This document shows, in pieces, positions 52,121 through 60,254 of a DNA stretch of 64,000 bases. The notes beneath the pieces were generated by a model. It saw nothing but the letters and a program-made list of their open reading frames with translations. It was not told the origin of the DNA and did not search any database. Positions within the stretch are counted from its first letter, which is position 1, and the number at the start of each line of letters is the position of its first letter. The stretch lies in NCBI RefSeq assembly GCF_001612965.1, contig NZ_BDBL01000032.1:1-64000 (forward strand). The letters run 5' to 3'. Made by a program: the position numbers and the translations under genes. The stretch comes from Nocardia kruczakiae NBRC 101016 (lineage in GTDB: Bacteria; Actinomycetota; Actinomycetes; Mycobacteriales; Mycobacteriaceae).

Positions 52121-52479
52121 CCGTCGTCCTGGTCTTCGCCGGCGCGGTGCTCGGCGCTCCGGCCCGCTATCTCACCGATCGGTTCGTGCAGGCACGCCAC
52201 GACAGCCTGTTTCCGTGGGGCACGCTGACGGTCAACATCGTCGGCTGCCTCATTCTGGGCGCGCTCACCGGTGGCGCGGCCGGCAGTGCGGTGCTGGCGT
52301 TCGCCGGCACCGGATTCTGCGGGGCGCTCACCACCTACAGCACCTTCGGCTACGAGACGGTCCGGCTGCTCGAACAGCGCGCCGTGTTCTACGCCGCGAT
52401 GAACGTGGTGATCAGCGTGATCGCCGGACTGGGCGCCGCACTGCTCGGCTATGCCGTCGCGCACGCGCTCGTCGGCTGA
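52117..52479 (+). CDS. crcB: Fluoride channel subunit CrcB/Fluc (second)
   Basis: The 120-residue partner of the preceding subunit. It has four membrane helices and the fluoride-channel motifs GTLTVNIVGCLILGA and GALTTYSTFGYET. The ATG overlaps the first gene's stop. Two-gene fluc loci encode opposite-facing subunits that form a heterodimer, so both are needed for export. Confidence 0.93.
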   Translation: MTVVLVFAGAVLGAPARYLTDRFVQARHDSLFPWGTLTVNIVGCLILGALTGGAAGSAVLAFAGTGFCGALTTYSTFGYETVRLLEQRAVFYAAMNVVISVIAGLGAALLGYAVAHALVG

Positions 52480-52491
52480 CAACTCGCGTAC

Positions 52492-53709
52492 TCAACCGGC
52501 TCGTCCGTGCGGCTGGTCCCAGACCAGCGCCAGATACATGCGGGCCCGCTCGCGCGGCGAATCCAGGCGCTCGCCGAGCAGATCGTGCAGCCGGTCCATG
52601 CGGTAGCGCACGGTCTGCGGGTGGATGTGCAGATCGTCGGCGACCGCGTGCCGGTCGCCCATGTGCCACAGCCAGCTGCGCAGCGTTTCGACCAGCCGGT
52701 CGCGCTTACCGTCGGGCAACTCCCGAAGTGGTTGCAGCACTTGGGCTCGCAGCGTTTCCAGCAGCCATTCGTCGCGATTGGCGATGATGGTGTCGAGTTC
52801 GTCGGCGACCACCACCGGCGATCCGGACAGCACCCCGGCCTTGCGCAACCGCAGCGCGGTGCGGGCGATCCGCATACCGGTCGGCAGCAGGTCCAGCGTG
52901 AGCGGATGACCGATCACCGCGTCGCAGCCCCGCAGCGCGGCGACGAGCCGGGTGATCCGCCCGCCGAGCATCGGACTGGGCACGATCGCCCCGACCGCGT
53001 CGTCGCGCCGGATCGGCAGGCAGTGACCGCCGAGATGTTCCACCACCCCGCAGGAGCGGGCATCGGCCGGATCGGCGAGCACCACGGCGACCTCGGGAGG
53101 CAGTTGCCAGCCCGCGCGCTCGGCGGCCAGCCGGATTCCGATGGTGTCGGAGCGCCCGGAAAGCAACATTTCCGCCAATTCCTCGCGATGGCGTTCCCGG
53201 GCCGCGCTGGATGCGGATTGTTCGAGCACATAACCGTGCGCGGAGGCCGCGGAGAATTCGTCGACGAAGGCGAAAACGGCCTCCGCCAGCACCGCGAGCA
53301 CCTCCGGCCCCAGGTCGAGTTTCAGCGCCGTTTCCGCGACGTGATGCCAGGCCGCGCGGGCGCCGACCTGGTACGCGCCGAGCAGATCCGACAGGTCCGC
53401 GCCGTCCTGAAGCTGCTGGCGGCCGACCTGTTCGAAAACCAGCTGCGTCGGTGGCGGAACGCCCTCACCAGCGGAATCGCCTGTGCGCGGACCGTGTTCG
53501 GCCAGGTCCAGCAGCCGATGAACGAACAGGACGCCGACCTCGGCCACCTCGGGGCGATGGTCGTCGAGATAGCGCGCGTAGTCGGGCCACTCGGCGGCGA
53601 GCAGATCGCGGACCTCGTCCAGGAGATCGGGCATCCTAGCGTCGAGTTCCTCCGAAAGCTGCTCCAATGCCTCCGGTGTTATCGGAATTTCATTATGGGA
53701 ATCGCTCAT
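52492..53709 (-). CDS. PucR/CdaR-family regulator beside the hopanoid operon
   Basis: A 405-residue transcription factor. The C-terminal HTH_30 domain of the PucR type is clear (HMGDRHAVADDLHIHPQTVR, RMDRLHDLLGERLDSP). The N-terminal half has a RsbRD-like helical region (LDARMPDLLDEVRDLLAAE; DLSDLLGAYQVGARAAWHHV). ATG at 53709 follows AGAGGA and lies just inside the inverted repeat at 53710–53729. It is divergent from hpnC with about 104 bases between starts, containing the palindrome at 53766–53780. Regulation of the hopanoid operon is an inference from arrangement. Confidence 0.88.
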   Translation of the reverse strand: MSDSHNEIPITPEALEQLSEELDARMPDLLDEVRDLLAAEWPDYARYLDDHRPEVAEVGVLFVHRLLDLAEHGPRTGDSAGEGVPPPTQLVFEQVGRQQLQDGADLSDLLGAYQVGARAAWHHVAETALKLDLGPEVLAVLAEAVFAFVDEFSAASAHGYVLEQSASSAARERHREELAEMLLSGRSDTIGIRLAAERAGWQLPPEVAVVLADPADARSCGVVEHLGGHCLPIRRDDAVGAIVPSPMLGGRITRLVAALRGCDAVIGHPLTLDLLPTGMRIARTALRLRKAGVLSGSPVVVADELDTIIANRDEWLLETLRAQVLQPLRELPDGKRDRLVETLRSWLWHMGDRHAVADDLHIHPQTVRYRMDRLHDLLGERLDSPRERARMYLALVWDQPHGRAG

Positions 53710-53765
53710 TCGAGTCCTCTCCGACTCGATTATCTTCCGGATACAAAAAACACCAACCGGAATCA

Positions 53766-53780
53766 CTTCAACGGTTGAAG
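53766..53780. promoter_or_regulatory. Palindrome in the pucR/hpnC intergenic region
   Basis: A perfect 7-1-7 palindrome, CTTCAACGGTTGAAG, lies 33 bases before the hpnC ATG and 56 bases before the PucR-type gene start. A second longer inverted pair with arms TTCCGG and CCGGAA (53735–53762) and a third with arms TCGAGT and ACTCGA (53710–53729) are in the same region. The first is the best operator candidate. Confidence 0.6.
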
Positions 53781-53813
53781 ATTTGAGCCCTGTGTTGCGT
53801 TCACCATCGAATC

Positions 53814-54668
53814 ATGGACGCAGCGACAGCCCCGGCCCGCTGGCTGCGGGCCCGTGAAAAGGAAGAGAACTTTCCCGTCGCGCTGCGGTGGTTGCCGCGC
53901 GAACCACGCCGGCACCTGCACGCGGTCTACGCAGCCACCAGGTTAATCGACCAGGTCGGCGACGCGGCCCCCGGCGATCGTGTGTCGCACCTGCTGACGC
54001 TGCGCGCCGACCTCGCCGGCCTCTACCAGGGTCGCACACCCGAGAATCCGGTGCTGCAGATGCTGGCTCCCACCGTGGCGGCGTGCGAGCTGCCGCAGGA
54101 GGCGTTCCAGGAACTGATCGAGGCGAATCTGCTCGATCAGCGCGTCGGCCGCTACGCCACCTTCGAGGATCTGCTCGGCTACTGCCGGCTGTCGGCGAAT
54201 CCCGTGGGCCGCTTGGTGCTGGCGGTCTTCGACCAGTCCAGCCCGGACACGGTGGCGCTGTCGGACCGGGTGTGTTCGGCCCTGCAGGTGCTCGAGCACT
54301 GCCAGGACGTGGTCGAGGACTACGCGGCCGGGCGCATCTATCTGCCGCAGGACGATCTGGCCGCGGCCGGGGTGGCGGAAGCGGCGCTCGCCACCGGCGG
54401 TCCGGGTGATCCGGCATGCCGGGCGGTGGTGCTCACCCAGGTCGAACGCTGCGAATCGATGCTCGCCGAAGGCGCTCCGCTGGTCGCCCGGCTCACCGGA
54501 TGGGCCCGGCTCGCGGTCTCGGGATATCTCGCGGGCGGCTGCGCCACGGCGCGCGCGCTGCGCGTGGCCGAGGGCGACGTGTGGAGCCAACCGGTGCGGC
54601 CCCGGCACGTCGACACCGTGGCCTCGATGGTCACACTGCTCGGCAAGGCCACGGTGGTGCCGCAGTGA
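53814..54668 (+). CDS. hpnC: Hopanoid squalene-synthase-like protein HpnC
   Basis: HpnC is the hydroxysqualene synthase of the three-step bacterial squalene route. The 284-residue protein is an all-helical prenyl synthase with the first Asp-rich motif DQVGD (LIDQVGDAAPGD) and the second DVVED (LEHCQDVVEDYAAGRIYLP). It is the first gene of the hopanoid operon. Its stop overlaps the GTG start of hpnD (GTGA). Confidence 0.95.
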   Translation: MDAATAPARWLRAREKEENFPVALRWLPREPRRHLHAVYAATRLIDQVGDAAPGDRVSHLLTLRADLAGLYQGRTPENPVLQMLAPTVAACELPQEAFQELIEANLLDQRVGRYATFEDLLGYCRLSANPVGRLVLAVFDQSSPDTVALSDRVCSALQVLEHCQDVVEDYAAGRIYLPQDDLAAAGVAEAALATGGPGDPACRAVVLTQVERCESMLAEGAPLVARLTGWARLAVSGYLAGGCATARALRVAEGDVWSQPVRPRHVDTVASMVTLLGKATVVPQ

Positions 54669-55573
54669 CCAGTATCGCGACCGGGCCGACCACGGCGGCT
54701 GCCTACGACACCTGCGAACGGATCACCCGCACGGAGGCCAAGAACTTCTACTACGGCATTCGGCTGCTGCCCCCGGAGAAGCGCTCGGCGCTGTGCGCGC
54801 TCTACGCGCTGGCACGGCGCATCGACGATATCGGCGACGAGCAGGGCGAACCGGCCGCCAAAACCGAGGCGCTGACCCTGTTGCGCAAGGAATTGGACAA
54901 GGTCACCGGCGGCGCCGGAACCGACGATCCGGTGCTGTTCGCCGTCGCCGACACCGCTCGGCGCTATCCGGTGCCACTGGGCGCGTTCGGCGAGCTGATC
55001 GACGGCGTGCAGGCCGATGTCGACGGCGTCACCTACACCGATTTCGACGAGCTGACCCACTACTGCCGCTGCGTGGCCGGGGCGGTGGGGCGCTTGTGCC
55101 TGTCGATCTTCGGCTCGGGCGGCGATCCGTGCGCGCCGCTGTACGCCGATCAGCTCGGAATCGCGTTGCAGCAGACCAACATTCTGCGCGATATCCGCGA
55201 GGATCTCGGCAACGGCCGCGTCTATCTGCCCCGGGACGAACTGCGGCGCTTCGGCGTCCAACTGGAACTCGACGCCGGTGGAGCGCTCGCCGATCCCAAC
55301 GGCGGACTGGCCGCGCTGATCCGCACCGGCGCCGAGCGCGCCGAGAACTGGTACTGCCTGGGGTTGCGCCTGATTCCGCATCTGGACGGCCGCAGTGCCG
55401 CCTGCTGTGCGGCGATGGCGGGTATCTACCGGCGGCTCAACGAGCGCATCCGCGCCAATCCGGTGGCCGTCTACGACCGGCGGCTGTCGTTGAGCGGACG
55501 AGAGAAGACGCGCGTCGCTTCCGGCGCGCTGCTGCAGTATTCGATGACGGCATTCGGGTGGGGCCCGCGATGA
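54665..55573 (+). CDS. hpnD: Presqualene diphosphate synthase HpnD
   Basis: HpnD joins two farnesyl diphosphates to presqualene diphosphate. The 302-residue protein has the Asp-rich motifs DDIGDE (ARRIDDIGDEQGE) and DIRED (QQTNILRDIREDLGNGRVYL), plus YCRCVAGAVGRLCLSIFG. GTG at 54665 overlaps the hpnC stop. Its own stop overlaps the hpnE start (ATGA). Confidence 0.96.
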   Translation: MTSIATGPTTAAAYDTCERITRTEAKNFYYGIRLLPPEKRSALCALYALARRIDDIGDEQGEPAAKTEALTLLRKELDKVTGGAGTDDPVLFAVADTARRYPVPLGAFGELIDGVQADVDGVTYTDFDELTHYCRCVAGAVGRLCLSIFGSGGDPCAPLYADQLGIALQQTNILRDIREDLGNGRVYLPRDELRRFGVQLELDAGGALADPNGGLAALIRTGAERAENWYCLGLRLIPHLDGRSAACCAAMAGIYRRLNERIRANPVAVYDRRLSLSGREKTRVASGALLQYSMTAFGWGPR

Positions 55574-57081
55574 CGGCGCGGGTGGCCGTGGTGGGCGGCG
55601 GGCTCGCGGGGATCACCGCGGCCCTGCGCTGCGCGGACGCCGGATACGCGGTGCGGCTGTTCGAATCCCGGCCCTGGCTGGGCGGGCTGACGCATTCGTT
55701 TCCCCGTGGTGAGCTGTGGATCGACAACGGCCAGCACGTCTTCCTGCGCTGCTGCGACCGCTATCTCGCGCTGCTGGATCGGCTCGGCATGCGCGATGCG
55801 GTCCGGCTGCAACCACGACTCGACATCCCGGTATCCGGCGCCGGCCGGGTGGGCAGGTTGCGGCGGTTACCGCTGCCGGCGCCGCTGCATCTGAGTTGGG
55901 CGCTGCTGCGTTACCCCTGGTTGTCGCCGGGCGCGCGGCTGCGGTTCGTCCGGGCCGCGCTGGCGCTGCGAGCCGTCGACACCACCGATCCCCGCACGGA
56001 CGCAACGAGTTTCGGCGACTGGTTGCGGGCGCACGGTCAGGATCGCGACGCCGTCGACAGTCTGTGGGATCTGGTCGGCATCGCCACCCTCAATGCCCGT
56101 GCCGACGACGTATCGCTGGCATTGGCCGCCACCGTATTCCAGGTCGGGCTGCTCACCGACTCGGACGCGGCGGATATCGGCTGGTCACGTATTCCGTTGC
56201 GCCGGTTGCACGGCGACGCCGGACAGGCGGCACTCACCGCGGCGGGCGCGACGGTGATCCACGAGAAGGTCACGGCCGTCCGGCGGGCCGAGGCGGGGTG
56301 GTCGGTGCGCACCGGCGAGAGCGACTACGCCGCCGACGCGGTCGTCTCGGCGGTGCCCCCGACGGCGGCGCAGGCGCTGTTGCCCGCCGAGGCGGTGGAT
56401 CTGCCCGCGAATTGGGCTGCGGCCCTGGGCAGTTCGCCGATCGTCAACATTCACGTCGTCTACGACCGGCCGGTGATGGACGAACCGCTGCGAGCGGGGG
56501 TCGGCTCGCCCGTCCAGTGGGTTTTCGACCGCACCGACGCCTCGGGCTTACGCGCGGCGGCGGGTCGCCGGAGCGCGGACGTCGCGGATGGGCCGCACGA
56601 CGGTTCGACGCCGGTCGAGACCGCGGCAGCCGCACCGAGCACATCGGTGACACCTGCCCGGTTCCCCACCGGCGCACAGTATCTGGCGGTCTCCGTCTCC
56701 GCCGCCGACGCCTTCGTCGATCGCCCGGTCGCCGAGCTGCGCCGGGAATTCCTGCCCGCCCTCGAACGGCTGCTGCCCGCCGCCCGTACGGCACAGGTGG
56801 CCGACTTCTTCGTCACTCGCGAACGCCATGCGACGTTCCGGCCCGCGCCGGGCAGCGCGCGGCTGCGACCGCCCGCGGCCACCGCGTTGCCCGGCCTGTC
56901 GCTGGCCGGCGCGTGGACCGACACCGGCTGGCCCGCGACCATGGAGGGCGCCGTGCGCAGCGGGGAAGCCGCTGCGGCCGAAGTCATTTCGCATCTGGCG
57001 GGGCTCCTCCCCCGCGCCGGTGCCGCCGAGCGCACCGGTACGCCCGAACCCCGCACGCGGATATCGGAGGTGATCAGATGA
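55570..57081 (+). CDS. hpnE: Hydroxysqualene dehydroxylase HpnE
   Basis: HpnE is a flavin-dependent amine-oxidase-like enzyme that reduces hydroxysqualene to squalene. The FAD-binding motif VVGGGLAGITAAL is at the start (residues 7–19), with LFESRPWLGGLTHSF and the C-terminal LSLAGAWTDTGWPATMEGAV typical of the family. A low-complexity Ala/Asp/Ser/Thr insertion of about 35 residues (roughly 335–365) interrupts the substrate domain; it is outside the conserved core. The start and stop overlap neighbours (ATGA at both ends). Confidence 0.95.
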   Translation: MTARVAVVGGGLAGITAALRCADAGYAVRLFESRPWLGGLTHSFPRGELWIDNGQHVFLRCCDRYLALLDRLGMRDAVRLQPRLDIPVSGAGRVGRLRRLPLPAPLHLSWALLRYPWLSPGARLRFVRAALALRAVDTTDPRTDATSFGDWLRAHGQDRDAVDSLWDLVGIATLNARADDVSLALAATVFQVGLLTDSDAADIGWSRIPLRRLHGDAGQAALTAAGATVIHEKVTAVRRAEAGWSVRTGESDYAADAVVSAVPPTAAQALLPAEAVDLPANWAAALGSSPIVNIHVVYDRPVMDEPLRAGVGSPVQWVFDRTDASGLRAAAGRRSADVADGPHDGSTPVETAAAAPSTSVTPARFPTGAQYLAVSVSAADAFVDRPVAELRREFLPALERLLPAARTAQVADFFVTRERHATFRPAPGSARLRPPAATALPGLSLAGAWTDTGWPATMEGAVRSGEAAAAEVISHLAGLLPRAGAAERTGTPEPRTRISEVIR

Positions 57082-58094
57082 CAGTGACAACCCTGTCCAC
57101 GGTCGATGCCGACGGTCATGCCGTCCGGTCGGCGCTGTCCGACGCCGTCGGACGGCTCGACGACGCGATCCGGCCGGTGGTCGCGTATCACCTCGGCTTC
57201 TGCGACGAACGCGGACGCCCGGTCGTCGCCGACAGCGGCAAATCGGTGCGGTCGCGGCTGACCATGCTCGCTGCCCACGCCGCCGGCGGCGACGGACTCT
57301 GCGGAATCCCCGGTGCGGTCGCGGTCGAACTCGTGCACAACTTCTCGCTCGTGCACGACGACCTGATGGATCGCGACGCCACCCGCCGGCATCGCCCCAC
57401 GGTGTGGGCGGTGTGGGGAGATCCGGTGGCGGTGCTGGCCGGTGACGCGATGCTCTCGCTGTCGCACGAGGTGCTGCTCGATTCCGGCTCCCCGCATGCG
57501 ATGGCGGCGGCCCGGCTGGTCGGGAAGGCGACCCAGGATCTGATCATCGGCCAGGCCGCCGACGTCGACTTCGAACATCGCAACGACGTGGGCCTGGCCG
57601 AATGTATCCGCATGGCCATGGGCAAGACCGCGGCGCTGCTCTCGGCGAGTGCCGCGGTCGGCGGCGTCCTGGCCGGGGCGCCACCGGCGACGGTCGCGGC
57701 GCTGCAGGCCTACGGCGACAACATCGGCCTGGCCTTCCAGCTCGTCGACGATCTGCTCGGCATCTGGGGCGATCCGGCGGTGACCGGCAAACCGGTGTTC
57801 TCGGATCTGCGCTCGCGCAAGAAGTCGCTGCCGGTCACCTGGTGCCTCGAATCCGGCCGTCCGGCCGGGCAAGCGCTGGCGCAGTGGCTGGCGCAATCGG
57901 GCGAACCGAGCGAACACGATCTGCGGGCCGCCGCCGGCATGGTCGAAACCGCCGGTGGCCGGCGCTGGGCACGGGCCGAGGCCCGGCGGCGGGTGCGCAC
58001 CGCCCAGCAGGCCCTCACCACGGTCACCCTCACCCCCGAATACCGCCGGGAGCTCTGCGACCTGGCGGATTTCATCGTGGAACGGAGTGCATAG
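57078..58094 (+). CDS. Polyprenyl (farnesyl-type) diphosphate synthase
   Basis: A 338-residue trans-prenyltransferase that should supply the farnesyl diphosphate used by HpnC/D. The first Asp-rich motif is LVHDDLMD (residues 91–98) and the second QLVDDLLGIWGD (221–232); the latter reads DDLLG rather than the usual DDxxD, as is common in this hopanoid-associated group. Aromatic residues before the first motif suggest a shorter product, but chain length is not proven. Its ATG overlaps the hpnE stop, and the next gene starts three bases after its TAG. Confidence 0.92.
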   Translation: MTVTTLSTVDADGHAVRSALSDAVGRLDDAIRPVVAYHLGFCDERGRPVVADSGKSVRSRLTMLAAHAAGGDGLCGIPGAVAVELVHNFSLVHDDLMDRDATRRHRPTVWAVWGDPVAVLAGDAMLSLSHEVLLDSGSPHAMAAARLVGKATQDLIIGQAADVDFEHRNDVGLAECIRMAMGKTAALLSASAAVGGVLAGAPPATVAALQAYGDNIGLAFQLVDDLLGIWGDPAVTGKPVFSDLRSRKKSLPVTWCLESGRPAGQALAQWLAQSGEPSEHDLRAAAGMVETAGGRRWARAEARRRVRTAQQALTTVTLTPEYRRELCDLADFIVERSA

Positions 58095-58096
58095 GA

Positions 58097-60250
58097 ATGA
58101 CAGTCACCCACACCGGCAATGCGGCAGCGAACCGGCGGGCAGCGGTCGATCCGGCGCCTGACGCCGACGACCTGAGCGCGGTCCGCGCCGCCACCGACGC
58201 GGCGGTGCGGCTGCTGCGCTCGACCCAGCACGAACAGGGCTGGTGGAAGGGCGAATTGGCGACCAATGTGACGATGGACGCCGAAGACCTGCTACTGCGG
58301 GAGTTCCTCGGCATCTCCACCCCGGACGTGACCGAGCCGGCGGCGCGCTGGATCCGATCGCAGCAGCGCGCCGACGGAACCTGGGCGACCTTCCACGGCG
58401 GACCCGGCGACCTGTCGACCACCGCCGAGGCGTGGGTGGCCCTGCGGCTGGCCGGTGACGACCCCGCCGCACCGCATATGCGCGCCGCCGCCGACTTCGT
58501 GCGCGCCGAAGGCGGGATCGAGGCCGCGCGGGTCTTCACCCGAATCTGGTTGGCCCTGTTCGGGTTGTGGTCCTGGGACGATCTGCCGAATCTGCCGCCG
58601 GAGCTGGTGCTGTTCCCGTCCTGGTTTCCGCTCAACATCTACGACTGGGGATGCTGGGCCCGCCAGACCGTGGTGCCGTTGACCGTGGTGGCCACGCTGC
58701 GGCCGTGCCGCCCGCTGCCGTTCGGCATCGACGAATTGCGGACCGGCGCGCCCCGGGCCCGCCGCGCGCCCCTCACCTCCCTGGCCGGAGTGTTCCAGCG
58801 TGTCGACACGGTGCTGCACACCTACGCGCGACTGCCGCTGAACCCGCTGCGCGATGTGGCGATGCGGCACGCCGCGGAGTGGATTCTGGCCCGCCAGGAG
58901 GCCGACGGCGGCTGGGGTGGAATCCAGCCGCCGTGGGTGTATTCGCTACTGGCCCTGCACCTTCTGGGTTATCCGCTCGATCATCCGGCGATGCGGGCGG
59001 GCATCGCGGGGCTGGACGGATTCGTCGTCCGCGAGCAGACGCCGGAGGGCGAGGTACGGCGGCTCGAAGCCTGCCAATCCCCGGTGTGGGATACCGCATT
59101 GGCGACGGCCGCACTGCTGGACGGCGGAGTGGCGCCGGACGATCCGGCGGTGCTGCGGGCCACCGACTGGCTGCTGGGTGAGCAGATCACCGCCGGCGGC
59201 GACTGGCAGGTGCGCAGGCCGCATCTGGAACCCGGCGGCTGGGCCTTCGAATTCGCCAACGACGTCTACCCCGACACCGACGACACCGCCGAGATCGTCA
59301 TCGCGCTGCATCAGGTTGCGCATCCGGACCGCCGTGCACTGGATACCGCGATCGAACGCGCGGTGCGCTGGACGGTCGGCATGCAGTCCGCCGACGGCGG
59401 GTGGGGTGCCTTCGACGCCGACAACACCTCGATCCTGCCGACGAAACTGCCGTTCTGCGATTTCGGCGCCGTCACCGATCCGCCCTCGGCCGATGTGACC
59501 GCGCACGTGGTGGAGATGCTGGCGGCGCTCGGCCGCAGCGGTGATCGCGCATGCCGGCGCGGCGTGCGCTGGCTGCTCGATCATCAGGAGTCCGACGGTT
59601 CCTGGTTCGGGCGCTGGGGCGCCAACCACGTCTACGGCACGGGCGCGGCGGTGCCGGCACTGGTGGCGGCGGGCACGAGCCCGCGGTCGACGGCGATCCG
59701 CGCGGCGGTGCGCTGGCTGGAAGCCCATCAGAACACCGACGGCGGATGGGGTGAGGATCTGCGCTCCTATCGGGAGCCGGAATGGGTCGGCCGCGGCGAA
59801 TCCACCGCCTCGCAGACCGCGTGGGCGCTGCTGGCCCTGCTGGCCGCCGAGGAACACGACTCTCCCGCCGTGCGCCGCGGCATCGACTGGCTGGTGCGCA
59901 CACAGCGACCCGACGGCGGCTGGGACGAGGACCTGTTCACCGGCACCGGATTCCCCGGCGATTTCTACATCAACTACCACCTGTACCGGCTGGTGTTCCC
60001 GATCTGGGCGCTGGGCCGGTATCTGCGGCGGCAGACCGCGTCGGCCATATCCCCGGCCGCCGACGGAACGGCCGGTCGGCGGCACCGGCAGGCAGGCGCA
60101 TTCGGCGAGGACGGCGCCGACTCGTTCGGCGGCAACACCTCGACCGGCTCGCCCGACACGAGTAATCACCACGGCTCGGACGGCGAGGCCCGCAGCGTCG
60201 ACCGCCCGCGCTCGAACGGGGCCGGCACTGCCGGCCGGGACGGGAGCTGA
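58097..60250 (+). CDS. shc: Squalene–hopene cyclase
   Basis: SHC converts squalene to hopene/hopanol at the membrane. The 717-residue enzyme has the catalytic DxDDT motif (DTDDT, Asp393–Thr397), multiple QW repeats (for example QRADGTWATF, QEADGGWGG, QSADGGWGAFD, QESDGSWFGRW, QNTDGGWGED), and a membrane-inserting hydrophobic stretch. Beyond the fold, at about residue 647, there is a tail of about 70 residues rich in Gly, Ser, Asp, Thr and Arg with no homology that I recognise. It follows the prenyl synthase by two bases and is followed by the HpnG–IspH fusion gene after four. Confidence 0.96.
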   Translation: MTVTHTGNAAANRRAAVDPAPDADDLSAVRAATDAAVRLLRSTQHEQGWWKGELATNVTMDAEDLLLREFLGISTPDVTEPAARWIRSQQRADGTWATFHGGPGDLSTTAEAWVALRLAGDDPAAPHMRAAADFVRAEGGIEAARVFTRIWLALFGLWSWDDLPNLPPELVLFPSWFPLNIYDWGCWARQTVVPLTVVATLRPCRPLPFGIDELRTGAPRARRAPLTSLAGVFQRVDTVLHTYARLPLNPLRDVAMRHAAEWILARQEADGGWGGIQPPWVYSLLALHLLGYPLDHPAMRAGIAGLDGFVVREQTPEGEVRRLEACQSPVWDTALATAALLDGGVAPDDPAVLRATDWLLGEQITAGGDWQVRRPHLEPGGWAFEFANDVYPDTDDTAEIVIALHQVAHPDRRALDTAIERAVRWTVGMQSADGGWGAFDADNTSILPTKLPFCDFGAVTDPPSADVTAHVVEMLAALGRSGDRACRRGVRWLLDHQESDGSWFGRWGANHVYGTGAAVPALVAAGTSPRSTAIRAAVRWLEAHQNTDGGWGEDLRSYREPEWVGRGESTASQTAWALLALLAAEEHDSPAVRRGIDWLVRTQRPDGGWDEDLFTGTGFPGDFYINYHLYRLVFPIWALGRYLRRQTASAISPAADGTAGRRHRQAGAFGEDGADSFGGNTSTGSPDTSNHHGSDGEARSVDRPRSNGAGTAGRDGS

Positions 60251-60254
60251 TCGT

